Part shown: positions 20,868 through 32,020 of the stretch, in pieces | How the letters are laid out: each line of letters begins with the position of its first letter | How positions within the stretch are numbered: the first letter of the stretch is position 1 | Origin: Nemertoderma westbladi | Taxonomy: Eukaryota; Xenacoelomorpha; Nemertodermatida; Nemertodermatidae | Assembly (NCBI GenBank): GCA_032718475.1 | Contig: JAUCBJ010001140.1 | Span: 124,001-188,000 of the forward strand | Direction of reading: 5' to 3' | Length of the DNA: 64,000 nucleotides | Program-made: the position numbers and the translations under genes | Notes under the pieces: model-generated | Told to the model about the DNA's origin: nothing | Seen by the model: only the letters and a program-made list of their open reading frames with translations | The model's database searches: none

Positions 20868-20960
20868 CCAAGTGATTTCCTAAAGGTTATTTATTTCCTA
20901 TTAGGTTCCTATTAGGATCCTATTAGGATCCAATAGGACGTTAATTGAAAGCGTTAACTG
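20868..20960 (-). repeat. Dispersed repeat with CCTATTAGGAT units, copy 2
   Basis: This is an inverse copy of 9174-9370. The core is a run of about four 11-bp TCCTATTAGGA units, followed by the shared GACGTTAATTGAAAGCG end. Confidence 0.5.
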
Positions 20961-21560
20961 TATATAAATTTAGACGGGGGAACACCACCTAGGTATAAAT
21001 ATCTAATATCAGATATGAATATTACTCTTAGATTTTATCACACACGATTTTTTTTGGTAACATTCCACTTTTCTGACGGGGGGGGGGGGGGGGGGGGTGG
21101 TAATTACCCCCCCCCCCTTCGGTCCGCCCCTGATGGACAACGCTATCACAACGCAGTTGCACTACTGCACTACAGCACTGAGCTGCACTAGGCTAGTTCA
21201 GAAGTTGCAGTACGCCTAACTATATATTCCCATTCTCTTTACTGTTCTTCTGTTTCAAATACCGTACATGAAGGTACCGTATTTCCAGTACGACACGTCG
21301 TACACGTAGTGATAGTGAAGTGTACGACACTATACCGCACTACCGACAAGACTCACCTTACTTCGTGGCTCACCCCACAGTTCAATTTAATTTATTGGCT
21401 AATAAAAAATAATTGGCGAGTTTTCTATTCTATTTCTGAGTATTATTGCAACTAAATTTGGTAAAGGCGCGATAGCAGCCACCGTGCCACAACGCGCCGC
21501 GACCAAGTTGTGTTGTTGTATAGAGCTGTCAGCTTACATTCATTCTGAAGTTTTGGGATT
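20961..21560. other. Non-coding DNA with a G-run/C-run hairpin
   Basis: A run of about 20 G (near 21079-21098), a short TGGTAATTA loop and about 11 C can pair as a hairpin. A CTTCGTGGCTCACCCCAC end of the 9479-type MITE family is at about 21365-21385. I see no gene. Confidence 0.55.
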
Positions 21561-21633
21561 CGTTTATTGGTTTAGACTTTAGTTGGAAAAGACCTCACCT
21601 CCCGCTCCACGCTCCACTATACAGTTAGTTATT

Positions 21634-21670
21634 ATACTACTACTATGTACTACTACTGTACTACTACTAG
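21634..21670 (-). repeat. Trinucleotide tail of the non-LTR relic
   Basis: Repeated TAC/GTA units follow the stop codon of the reverse transcriptase relic on its coding strand. Short tandem repeats at the 3' end, rather than poly(A), are typical of RTE-type and some related non-LTR elements. Confidence 0.5.
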
Positions 21671-21696
21671 GAACGGAATGCTGCATTGCAGCTGCA

Positions 21697-23005
21697 TTTT
21701 TAAGAATGCTGTGCCAGCTTGTCGACAAAATTGCGGCGCCACAACTCCCTATCACCCATGACATTTACGAGATCATCCGCATCTTCAAGGCCAGTGTCCT
21801 TTAAGATGCGTCTCAAGAAAGTCATGGGCTGTCCACCATGCTTATTCACTCTATGAGGCTGCCAAAGTACAAGATTATGCACTGGCTGGTCCTCACGGCG
21901 AAAGCAATGTCCTGCAAAGTCGAGGCGATTTTGTTCTAGTGTCAAGCTTGGGGGAACCAATGAGACACCTCCAATGTTATATAGTGTCTGGTTGGAGATG
22001 TGTGCATTGTACTTGACACAGTGAACCCGGCGTAGCATTATTGTGAATGTGCCATCCAGAGATTTGGTGTCCGCAGCAGTTAGAGCCCAGCATGGACTCC
22101 CATAGAGGAGTACTGGAACTACTGCTACTCTAAATAATCGAACCTTAAGTTTCCGATTAATTCTCGGTGACTTCCAAATCCAGGAAAGCCTATTCAAGGC
22201 TGCCCATGCCTTTCCCTTACGTATTCGAAGGTCCTCACCTGACTTCCGGATCCATGATCCCAGGTAACAGAAGTCGTCCACATGCTCGAGCATACCATCC
22301 TTTGAGCTTTGCTCATCCGATCAGAGACTTGCTGAGGACTTTCAAAGTTAACTGTCAAAATTTTGGTCTTTTTAGAGTTAATAAAAAGACCAACATTAGA
22401 AGCAGCCGGTTCTAATGAGCAGAGGAGCCGTTGGGCTCCCTCTAGTGATTCTGACAGTACTCCTAAGTCATCAGCAAAGTCTAGATCAGTTAGGTATTTG
22501 GCAGGATTTCCTCGACTTCTGGAGCCAGTAGGTGGAGTTATCATCACCCCATCATCATTATGATGATCTAAGGACATGCGTAGGGTAGAACATAGTCAAC
22601 CACAATTATGAACAAGAATGGTGCAAGTGTGTCTCCCTGTAGGAGGCCCCATAACACTTCAAATGGTTCTCTGTCACCGTCAACAGTAGACACAAATGTT
22701 GCCGAACCATCGTATACTGATCTGATTGCTGCAATAATTTCATCAGGAATCCCATATAATGAAAGTATGCTGAACATGCGTGAGCGGGAGACTGAATTGC
22801 CTTGAAGAAGTCAACAAAGATAACAGCCAGATGCCTGTCTTTCTTTTTTGATAACTCTTCAATTATCCTTCTAAGTGCCAAAATGGGCTCCATGGTCCCA
22901 CGACCTTTACGGAACCCATTCTGATTTCCACGGAGCAGTCTCTCAATGGGATTCCTGATGCGATTTAATAGAATTCTATTGTATAGCTTTGCAACAATCG
23001 AGTCA
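21697..23005 (-). pseudogene. 5'-truncated non-LTR reverse transcriptase relic
   Basis: The minus strand encodes the C-terminal half of a non-LTR reverse transcriptase across at least three frames. The N-terminal part reads VAKLYNRILLNRI, then GNQNGFRKGRGT and AVIFVDFFKA (about 23000-22810). The catalytic box FADDLGVLSE lies in the frame at 22194-22577. A YLGSWI...VLLYGSPCWAL tail is in the frame at 21700-22293. Frameshifts separate them, for example near 22750, 22580 and 22290. No endonuclease domain remains, and the 5' end is lost near 23005. The tail and 3' trinucleotide repeats suggest an RTE- or CR1-like origin, but I cannot settle the clade. It is non-functional. Confidence 0.85.
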
Positions 23006-24778
23006 GATCACACTGATAACCGGGATCTGACGGATATGGGTTACCTCTGATTTACTAAATAGTTAATATAGGGCGATATCCCAGATCATTATTATAAGCA
23101 AAGCTCTTATCATTAATTGTATCACGATTGAGAGTTGTCATAAATTGATTGCGGTAGAAATATTAATATAATTACAATAAAGACAAGTCAAAATACTGTA
23201 CGTTTCCTCTAAAGGGAAACACAAACACTGGACTTGAGTCCTTACATAATTAATTAGTCTGTCATTTACTTGTTATACTGTGTTGTCACACCCTCCCGGT
23301 ATCGTATCTCAGTTAAATACAATAGATAATAAAATACCGTATCGAACCAAATAAGTTATAGAGCCAATCAATACATGAAAAGGAAAGGAAGGGGAATTAA
23401 TCGATACAGTGAGCGGCCCTCGGTGCCAGGTACACTAGCGCAATTCCGTTTATTGTATCAGACCAATATCTAAAGGCCCTCAGTGCATATAATCTCTGCG
23501 TAGTACTAAAAGAGTCAAAATATATAAATTGAGATTGAAAGAACATATTTTACTAAAAGCGCTAACAGAAATAACGAATAAACAGTTCGTAAAACATCGT
23601 ACCCCCCCCCCCCCCCCCTCGAGTGTTTTGATTTGCTTATTTAAATATAATTGTTCTATTAATGTGCTTATTTTCTCTGATTTCGACTGACTATCTTAAT
23701 TAGTAGGAATTTTGTGCATAAATATTTATCGATTAATATTCTAGACCTGGCCCGTTTATTGTATTTTTCGGTGAGTATTCTGCAAGTATTTGATAAACTT
23801 ATATACTGGTGTATAACCGGAGAGTGTAAAGGAGTACTTTATATATCGTTATTTATAATTGGTGTATTTGTTGTTTTTTGCTTAGCGCCCTGTGTTGTTG
23901 GACCTTGTAAGGCGTAGACGTTCGTTTTCTACTGTAAGCCGGGTACAATAGGTAAATTCCCGCTGCAATAATTCTAGATTGGTCGGGTCAGATAATAGAC
24001 GGAATCTCATATTTACTGTAAAACATTTTACTGCAAGTCTGCCTGCTGTGAATTACCGGTATCTGATAGCTTGGCTTCATAGTGTATCAAATCAAGTGGA
24101 TGTATAATTGTTTTGTAGGCCTCATTTTACCCCCTATCTTATTCCTTTTTCCCTTATTGGAACATATAAAGTTATTTATTTCGTTGTGGGAGGAAATATT
24201 ACTTTATACCCGACGAATTACCTTTCATACTTGGTTTTACGGAATTAAAGCGCAGAAGTACGACTGGCACAATCAATAATATCCACAACATAGTCTCTGG
24301 ATGAATCGTGGGGCACTTTCATTTCTTCAACCAAGTATCGAACTGACCTCGCACTGATCGACTTACCTCAGTACATACAGACTTACTAGTTCGAATTTTT
24401 CAGTCGATTGGAACCACTTTATGCGGTCTTCGCCCGTCAACAGTTCATTATATCATATATTAGGCCAAATAACTAAAAGTCCTAAGTAGCGTATGCGGCA
24501 ATCCCGGGGACGCATTCTACCAACAGTATCTATTGTTTTTATTTGTGCTATTAACGTTTGTCTCTTGTCTGGTTTCGACGTCCTAAACGCTCGAAACGTT
24601 TTACAAACCCCATGGTAAATTCCCAGTCTTATTGTTCTGCCAATTTTGTTTTTTGTTGTGTACTACATTAAAGTAAACTCAAAGTTTACACCACCGCTTG
24701 TAACGTAGGTACTTTAGATATAAGTAACGTTTTATATTATTTTTATAAGTTGTGCGGTTTTTTATTCCGATATTATTA
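23006..24778. other. No gene seen; AT-rich intergenic DNA
   Basis: The stretch has a C-run at about 23602-23619 and short frames (23714-23917, 24082-24279) without recognisable motifs. The second Helitron-type boundary begins at 24779. Confidence 0.55.
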
Positions 24779-25559
24779 TCTAATATATATAAATATCGAT
24801 TGTCTGTCAGTCAGTCAGTCTGTCTGTGTGTTTGTCATCGGCTATACAATCGAACCCATCTCGATGAAATCTCGCTTGCTATAGCTCGTTAGAAAGGTCT
24901 CGCCCTAACTCGTTGCAACGTAATACTCAGAGTCGTCTGAAGTTCGCCCGTCTGCCGCTAGAGGGCGATTTTCGTGATTTTCGGGCGAAATTTATCGAAT
25001 TATTTCGGTTCTTCTATCGGTAATTAATGATTTAGAGGGCTAACATTTATCCCACCTGGTATAAAATTAACATGGGTAGATTCGCCGTGTCCCATTCTCA
25101 CAAAGTATTTATTTTATTCGAGTGTTTAATATAAATATGTATGATTATTTATTGATTAAAAAACAAATAGTGTATAAATATGTCATATTCGCCAAGCACG
25201 ATCGAATTGGCCTATTGTTATTGAATAGGGAAGGATTGTTTTCTGTAGCAACCTTAAGGTAATTATTGAACTCGCAGCTAGCTGGCTGGGCACAGATAAG
25301 GAGCAAGCAGGCTGGAGTGTTGATTGGGGTGGGTTTGGGTTGTAGTAATTCTGCTTTCTCAATCATTGGCTGCATGGAAGGAGAGGTTTATAACATTTTT
25401 GTTTTACTGTTATGAATATTAAAAGTAAAAATAATTATTTCTATAGGCCTATACTTACTGTATTATTATGTTATCTAATATTATACATCTAATCTCGATG
25501 AAATCTCGCTTACTATAGCTCGTTAGATAGGTCTCGCCCTAACTCGTTGCAACGTAATA

Positions 25560-26640
25560 CTCAGAGCCGTCTGAAGTTCCCCCGTCTGCCGCTAGAGGGC
25601 GAATTATCCGATAGTGAAAACCTGATCTTATTGGGTTGTTTTTAATGCTTTTGAGCTGAAACTTGGTAGCTATATACTGCAGCATAGGCTGTATATTTCC
25701 GGAGTCACTGGGTGGTCTACAGTTCCCCAGTCTACCGTTAGAGTGCTAAATGTCTGAGAGATAACATCTTCTCCAACTTTATTATTTACAATCCGTTTTG
25801 ACTGAAACTTGGTAGGCATCTACTACAGCATAGGCTGAATCTTTACTGAGTCGCAAAGTCGTCTACAATTTCCCAGTCTACCGCTAGAGGGCGAAATGTC
25901 TGCAAGTTAACATCTTCTCTAACTTTGTTATTTATAATCCATTTAGACTGAACTTGGTAGGCATCTACTACAGCATAGGCTATATCTTTACTGAGTCGCG
26001 CAGAGTTGTCTACAGTACCCGCGTCTGCCGCTAGAGGGCGAAATGTATGAAAGTTAACATCTTCTCCAACTTTGTTATTTACAATCCTTTTAGACTGAAA
26101 CTTGGTAGGCATCTACTATAGCATAGGCTATATCTTTGCGGAGTAGTAGAGTCGTCTACAGTTCCACAGTCAGACGCAAGAGGGCGAATTGTCTGATAGT
26201 GAAAACCTCATCCCATTTGGTTCTTTTTAATCCTTTTGAGCTGAAACTTGGCAGGTATCTACTACATCCTAGGCTCTATCTTTACGGAGTTGCAGAGTCC
26301 TATACACTTCCCCAGTCTACCGCTAGAGGGTGAAATGTCTGAAAATTAACATCTTCTCCAACTTTGTTATTTACAAACGGTTTAGACTGAAACTTGGTAG
26401 GCATCTACTACAGCATAGGCTCTACCTTTACGGAGTCGCAGAGTTGTATACAGTTCCCCTATCTGCCGCTAGAGGGCGAATTGTCTGATAGTGAACACCT
26501 CATCCCAATTGGTTCTCTTTAATCCCTTTGAGCTGAAACTTGGCAGGAATCTACTGCAGCATATTCTGTATCTTTACGGAGTCCCAGAGTCGTCTACAGT
26601 TCTTCAGTCTACCGCTAGAAGTCTGAATGTGAACATCTAC
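25560..26640. repeat. 146-bp tandem repeat with CTCF-like core (8 units)
   Basis: A CCGCTAGAGGGCGAA-type core occurs at 25589, 25735 (degenerate), 25881, 26028, near 26174 (degenerate), 26320, 26465 and 26611 (degenerate). The steps are 145-147 bp. Each unit also shares AACATCTTCTCCAACTTTG and TGAAACTTGGTAGGCATCTA. An isolated extra core is at 24955. Confidence 0.9.
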
Positions 26641-26938
26641 ACCAATTTTGTTATTTACAATCTGTTTAAGCTGAAACTTGAAAGGCAGGCATTTTACTTC
26701 ATAAACCCCACCTTTACCAAACTGCAGCGCCGTCTGCATTTCACCAGTCCGCAGGTAGAGGGTGGATCTGAAAGTGATCATTTTCTGGAAATTTTGTTAT
26801 TTACAATCTGACTAAAGTTGAAACTTGAAAGTTATCTCTTATGGGGGTGGTGTTTTATTTAATGATGGTGTCTGTTCCGTATGCAGTTCTCCAATCTTCC
26901 ACACATATTCATATATCATCTGCACGTGCACTAGAAAG

Positions 26939-26968
26939 CTGTGGCCCGAAGGGCCACAGGCTTTCTAG
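26939..26968 (+). terminator. Helitron 3' hairpin and CTAG end, copy 1
   Basis: A nine-base-pair stem with a GAA loop is followed by GCTTTCTAG. Flanking CTAGAAAGC before the hairpin can extend the pairing. This is the rolling-circle termination signal of the element. Confidence 0.85.
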
Positions 26969-27769
26969 TCTAATATATATAAATATCGATTGTCTGTCTG
27001 TCTGTGTGTTTGTCATCGGCTATACAATCGAACCCATCTCGATGAAATCTCGCTTGCTATAGCTCGTTAGAAAGGTCTCGCCCTAACTCGTTGCAACGTA
27101 ATACTCAGAGCCGTTTGAAGTTCGCCCGTCTGCCGCTAGAGGGCGATTTTCGTGATTTTCGGGCGAAATTTATCGAATTATTTCGGTTCTTCTATCGGTA
27201 ATTAATGATTTAGAGGGCTAACATTTATCCCACCTAGTATAAAATTAACATGGGTAGATTCGCCGTGTCCCATTCTCACAAAGTTTTTATTTTATTCGAG
27301 TGTTTAATATAAATATGTATGATTATTTATTAATTAAAAATCAAGTAGTGTATAAATATGTCATATTCGCCAAGCACGATCGAATTGGCCTATTGGTATT
27401 GAATAGGGAAGGATTGTTTTCTGTATCATAGCAACGTTAAGGTAATTATTGAACTCGCAGCTAGCTGGCTGGGCACAGATAAGGAGCAAGCAGGCTGGAG
27501 TGTTGATTGGGGTGGGTTTGGGTTGTCTATTGCGAATTGCTCAGAGTCATTCTGCTTTCTCAATCATTGGCTGCGTGGAAGGAGAGGTTTATAACATTTT
27601 TGTTTTACTGTTATGAATATTAAAAGTAAAATAATTATTTCTGTTGGCCTGTACTTACTAACTTACTGTATTATTATTTTATCTAATATTATACATCTAA
27701 TCTCGATGAAATCTCGCTTACTATAGCTCGTTAGATAGGTCTCGCCCTAACTCGTTGCAACGTAATACT

Positions 27770-28995
27770 CAGAGCCGTCTGAAGTTCCACCGTCTGCCGC
27801 TAGAGGGCGAATTATCCGATAGTGAAAACCTGATCTTATTGGATTGTTTTTAATGCTTTTGAGCTGAAACTTGGTAGATATATACTGCAGCATAGGCTGT
27901 ATATTTCCGGAGTCACTGGGTTGTCTACAGTTCCCCAGTCTACCGTTAGAGGGCTAAATGTCTGAGAGTTAACATCTTCTCCAACTTTATTATTTACAAT
28001 CCGTTTTGACTGAAACTTGGTAGGCATCTACTACAGCATAGGCTATATCTTTGCGGAGTAGTAGAGTCGTCTACAGTTCCACAGTCAGCCGCAAGAGGGC
28101 GAATTGTCTGATAGTGAAAACCTCATCCCATTTGGTTCTTTTTAATCCTTTTGAGCTGAAACTTGGCAGGTATCTACTACATCCTAGGCTCTATCTTTAC
28201 GGAGTTGCAGAGTCCTATACACTTCCCCAGTCTACCGCTAGAGGGCGAAATGTCTGAAAGTTACCATCTTCTCCAACTTTGTTATTTATAATCCATTTAG
28301 ACTGAACTTGGTAGGCATCTACTACAGCATAGGCTATATCTTTACTGAGTCGCGCAGAGTTGTCTACATTACCCGCGTCTGCCGCTAGAGGGCGAAATGT
28401 ATGAAAGTTAACATCTCCTCCAACTTTGTTATTTACAATCCTTTTAGACTGAAACTTGGTAGACATCTACTATAGCATAGGCTATATCTTTGTGGAGTAG
28501 TAGAGTCGTCTACAGTTCGACAGTCAGCCGCTAGAGGGGGAATTGTCTGATAGTGAAAACCTCATCCCATTTGGTTCTTTTTAATCATTTTGAGCTGAAA
28601 CTTGGCAGGTATCTACTACATCATAGGCTGTATCTTTACGGAGTTGCAGAGTCCTATACACTTCCCCAGTCTACCGCTAGAGGGTGAAATGTCTGAAAGT
28701 TAACATCTTCTCCAACTTTGTTATTTACTAACGGTTTAGACTGAAACTTGGTAGGCATCTACTACAACATAGGCTGTACCTTTACGGATTCGCAGAGTTG
28801 TATACAGTCCCACCATCTGCCGCTAGAGGGCGAAATATCTGATAGTGAACACCTCATCCCATTTGGTTCTTTTTAATCCTATTGAGCTGGAACTTGGCAG
28901 GAATCTACTACAGCATATTCTGTATCTTTACGGAGTCCTAGAGTCGTCTACAGTTCTTCAGTCTACCGCTAGAGGGTGAAATGTTTGAATATGAA
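27770..28995. repeat. 146-bp tandem repeat with CTCF-like core (9 units)
   Basis: Cores lie at 27797, 27943, 28089, 28235, 28382, 28528, 28674, 28820 and 28966, a step of 146 or 147 bp throughout. The best match to the CTCF core consensus CCASYAGRKGGCRS agrees at 12 of 14 positions by eye. Confidence 0.9.
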
Positions 28996-29309
28996 CATCT
29001 ACACCAATTTTGTTATTTACAATCTGTTTAAGCTGAAACTTGAAAGGCAGGCATTTTACTTCACCATAAACCCCATCTTTACCAAACTGTAGCGCCGTCT
29101 GCATTTCACCAGTCCGCAGGTAGAGGGTGGATCTGAAAGTGATCATTTTCTGGAAATTTTGTTATTTACAATCTGCCTAAAGTTGAAACTTGACAGTTAT
29201 CTCTTATGGGGGTGGTGTTTTATTTAATGATGGTGTCTGTTCCGTATGCAGTTCTCAAATCTCCCACACATATTCATATATCATCTGCATGTGCACTAGA
29301 AAGCTGTGG

Positions 29310-29333
29310 CCCGAAGGGCCACAGGCTTTCTAG
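29310..29333 (+). terminator. Helitron 3' hairpin and CTAG end, copy 2
   Basis: It repeats the GTGGCCC-GAA-GGGCCAC hairpin and CTTTCTAG end of copy 1. Confidence 0.85.
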
Positions 29334-29384
29334 TTCCATAATAAATATAAAGGTAACATTTAACGGGCGTAGACGCTGTGCAGA

Positions 29385-29712
29385 CATAGGTGCCGACATA
29401 GGTGCCGACATAGGTGCCGACATAGGTGCCGACATAGGTGCCGACATAGGTGCCGACACAGGTGCCGACACAGGTGCCGACACAGGTGCCGACATAGGTG
29501 CCGACACAGGTGCCGACACAGGTGCCGACACAGGTGCCGACACAGGTGCCGACACAGGTGCCGACACAGGTGCCGACACAGGTGCCGACACAGGTGCCGA
29601 CACAGGTGCCGACACAGGTGCCGACACAGGTGCCGACACAGGTGCCGACACAGGTGCCGACATAGGTGCCGACAAAGGTGCCGACATAGGTGCCGACATA
29701 GTGACCGACTTA
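29385..29712 (+). repeat. 12-bp minisatellite, left arm
   Basis: Units read GGTGCCGACATA at both ends of the array and GGTGCCGACACA in the middle. The distribution of the two variants shows the array grew by local duplication. Confidence 0.95.
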
Positions 29713-30238
29713 GGCACTCAGGTTTCTCTCAATATGTTTATCTCACTAAATGGCTTACTTGTTGTGACGTTATATACTGTCTATTTGTAACTTTCAGAAA
29801 AATCAAATTCCAAAAGCTTTATATGGCAGATTATCCCCGTCGGCAGTATGCAAAGGTTTAACACGTCAAAAAATATTTTATACCATACCTGAAGACCCCC
29901 TGCGATAGGAATACATGTTGTATAATAACATCCTGCTGTCAATAATTAACGTAAATGATGTGTTTCATTTACCCAATAAACCTTGCCGCATGTCTGGCAT
30001 CAAGTCAGAATGTTATTATTAACTTCACATAAAAATAATTATTCCTTTTCAGGCAGCATCATCCATTCAGAAGACTTTAAACAAGCGAATACATAAGATA
30101 CAAGGAGTCTAAACAATTACCCATTTATATTCTCCTCATGTGTCAGTCTAAACTATACTTAAAAATTATTCTAATTCTACGGCGGTAATCGAATACCGCA
30201 ACCATAGGTATACGGGGGTGGGGGTGGGGGGGGGAGGG

Positions 30239-30470
30239 CCTATGTCGGCACCTGTGTCGGCACCTGTGTCGGCACCTGTGTCGGCACCTGTGTCGGCACC
30301 TGTGTCGGCTCCTGTGTCGGCACCTGTGTCGGCACCTGTGTCGGCACCTGTGTCGGCTCCTGTGTCGGCACCTGTGTCGGCACCTGTGTCGGCACCTGTG
30401 TCGGCTCCTGTGTCGGCACCTGTGTCGGCACCTGTGTCGGCACCTCTGTCGGCACCTGTGTCGGCACAGC
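30239..30470 (-). repeat. 12-bp minisatellite, right arm
   Basis: It has the same unit as the left arm, inverted. Every third or fourth unit carries a GGCTCC variant, so a 36-48 bp higher-order pattern is present. Confidence 0.95.
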
Positions 30471-30489
30471 GTCTACGCCCACATTTAAC

Positions 30490-31880
30490 CGATATACATA
30501 CATATAATCGAGCTATTTAACATTTCAGCTCATTAATCCCCCCTCAGATCCATTATTTATAACTTGGATCTCTGTCAGCGTAATATTCCAAAAAACCAAT
30601 ATATTTCTTGGGTGGAATTATTTGTCGTTTCTACAGGCAATATTGGGTCACATGACTGTCCTACCTCTGAAGTAACCATGACAACCCCCTAGGCTTGCAC
30701 TCCCTGTTCAGTTATCTGCTGCTAATAGGTACACTGCATTATACCATAGGGAACATAGCCTCAGTATAGCCCTCAGCTTACTAGCCTCAACCCATCCAAT
30801 TGATTGGACATGTTACGTTGAAGGTAGCTTACCGCATACACTTCATAGTAGTAGTATACTGCCTAGCTTATCACACCTTCCTTACTGTTGGGCGATTCTA
30901 CCTCTAATCAAATAGGAGGTAATTTGTGCTCTGTCAGTGGTAGCATTGCTTGTAGTGAGTTAAACCTAATAACTTCCCCCACCAAGCGGTGAATCAGAAT
31001 ATTTATCACGGCATTATTCCTGACAAATAAATTACCGGTCATATATTTATTATTCACCGGTGATTTGTGGACTGAATTAACCAATTTAATCCCGTGTTAT
31101 TTATTTGGGTGCGATTGTAATAACGAACCTGCCTATTAATAGGCCAGGGTAGTTCTTGTCAAGAGTTGAGCCGTTCAAAAACACGATGTGGTTGTGTGTG
31201 TATGTATAACCATCCAATATCTCAAAAACTCAAGCAGGTGCGCAAATTGAAAATTTAAAGTCGAATTTCACCGATTTTCAACTCGTCGAGTATGCACCAA
31301 CTTTTTTATTTGGGCTATTCAGTCATTTGAGCAACATATTTGAGCCTCAGAATCTTTTCAAATATCGCCAATCTCGCACAGAACGTCGCCAAAATTTGTT
31401 AGTCGGGTAAAAAAACGCACAAATTCGTCTAAGAGTAAATTATTGGTTGAAGAATAATGATTCAACTAGAAAAGCCAGCACGCTAGTATAAGGAGACCGA
31501 CCATACATACACAAGCGCATTGTTAGTTGGGTCCCTTATCATTCATTATCATCAACCTATAAAACATTTGAACGGCCCAGTGCTTACAATAATATTCCCA
31601 TAGGATTCACTGGGAAGAGCTATTCATCTGGTGGGGTAATACATTATACAAACTAACAGTTGATATTTGATTACTTGTCTGGGTTTGAGTGAAAGAGTAA
31701 TAAATTTAGCAAGTAATATACTTCTGTGCAGTTTGGGCCTATCCATTCAATAAATAGTAGTAGCTTACTAGGCCCTCATGAGTACCAGCAGATCTGGTGT
31801 TTCTATCGTTGAGTTGATGGCAATTTTCGTGTTTTCATTTTCGCTCACTCAGGGTACTGGTTTGAGGGGCAGGTTCGTTT
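30490..31880. other. No gene seen; repeat-derived intergenic DNA
   Basis: GAGCCGTTCAAA (about 31167) and TTTGAACGGCCC (about 31566) form a short inverted pair. CTAGAAAAGCCAGCACGCTAG near 31468-31488 resembles a worn Helitron 3' end. Nothing coding is supported. Confidence 0.5.
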
Positions 31881-31904
31881 AAAGCCAGCTTGCTGGCTTT
31901 CTAG
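31881..31904 (+). mobile_element. Helitron 3' end of a third copy
   Basis: AAAGCCAGC-TT-GCTGGCTTT forms a perfect nine-base-pair stem directly before CTAG and a host T. The GGCTTTCTAG end equals that of the two Helitrons at 26968 and 29333, but the stem sequence differs. I could not place its 5' end. Confidence 0.6.
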
Positions 31905-32020
31905 TAATTATTTGTAATACATTATTGTTGTTACAACAAACAGTCGATAATAAAGGGAAGGCATAATAATTATTTAAAGGGTTAATAAAATACTAACAAT
32001 ACTAACAAAAATCTAACAAA

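Larger units (their letters stand above)
24779..26968 (+). mobile_element. Non-autonomous Helitron, copy 1
   Basis: The left end starts TCTAATATATATAAATATCG after a host A. The right end has a GC-rich hairpin (CTGTGGCCC-GAA-GGGCCACAG, 26939-26959) a few bases before the terminal CTAG (26965-26968). TC at the 5' end, a hairpin then CTRR at the 3' end, and A/T flanks are the marks of Helitrons. No Rep/helicase frame is present. The interior has a 146-bp tandem repeat. The next base starts copy 2. Confidence 0.85.
26969..29333 (+). mobile_element. Non-autonomous Helitron, copy 2, head to tail with copy 1
   Basis: It starts with the same TCTAATATATATAAATATCG directly after the CTAG of copy 1, with no base between them. 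It ends with the same hairpin and CTAG at 29330-29333, followed by T. It is about 175 bp longer than copy 1, mostly through one more 146-bp unit and small insertions. No coding frame is supported. Confidence 0.85.
29365..30480. mobile_element. Mutator-like foldback element with minisatellite arms
   Basis: GGGCGTAGACGCTGTGC at 29365 is repeated in inverse orientation at 30464-30480. ACATTTAAC lies directly outside both ends (29356-29364 and 30481-30489), a 9-bp target duplication as made by Mutator-like transposases. Inside each terminus lies a 12-bp minisatellite (GGTGCCGACACA and variants), about 27 units on the left and 19 on the right in inverse orientation. A central 525-bp segment lacks coding potential. 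The long GADTG- and VPTQVPT-type frames here are by-products of a stop-free repeat whose length is a multiple of three. Confidence 0.85.

Noticed and set aside
9174-20960. An 11.8-kb transposon bounded by the inverted CCTAATAGG repeats
   Set aside because: Similarity continues past the possible ends into short repeat bodies, no matching target duplication was found, and the enclosed elements are unrelated. Two separate MITE copies are simpler.
23714-24279. Short hydrophobic frames (67 and 65 codons)
   Set aside because: They lack similarity, splice or promoter context; frames of this length are expected by chance in AT-rich DNA.
29206-29790. Frame with repeated GADTGADT peptides and its antisense VSAPVSAP frame
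   Set aside because: It is the 12-bp minisatellite arm of a foldback element, open on both strands because the unit is a multiple of three without stops.
30218-30520. Repetitive VSAPVSAP/VPTQVPT frames
   Set aside because: They come from the inverted copy of the same minisatellite.
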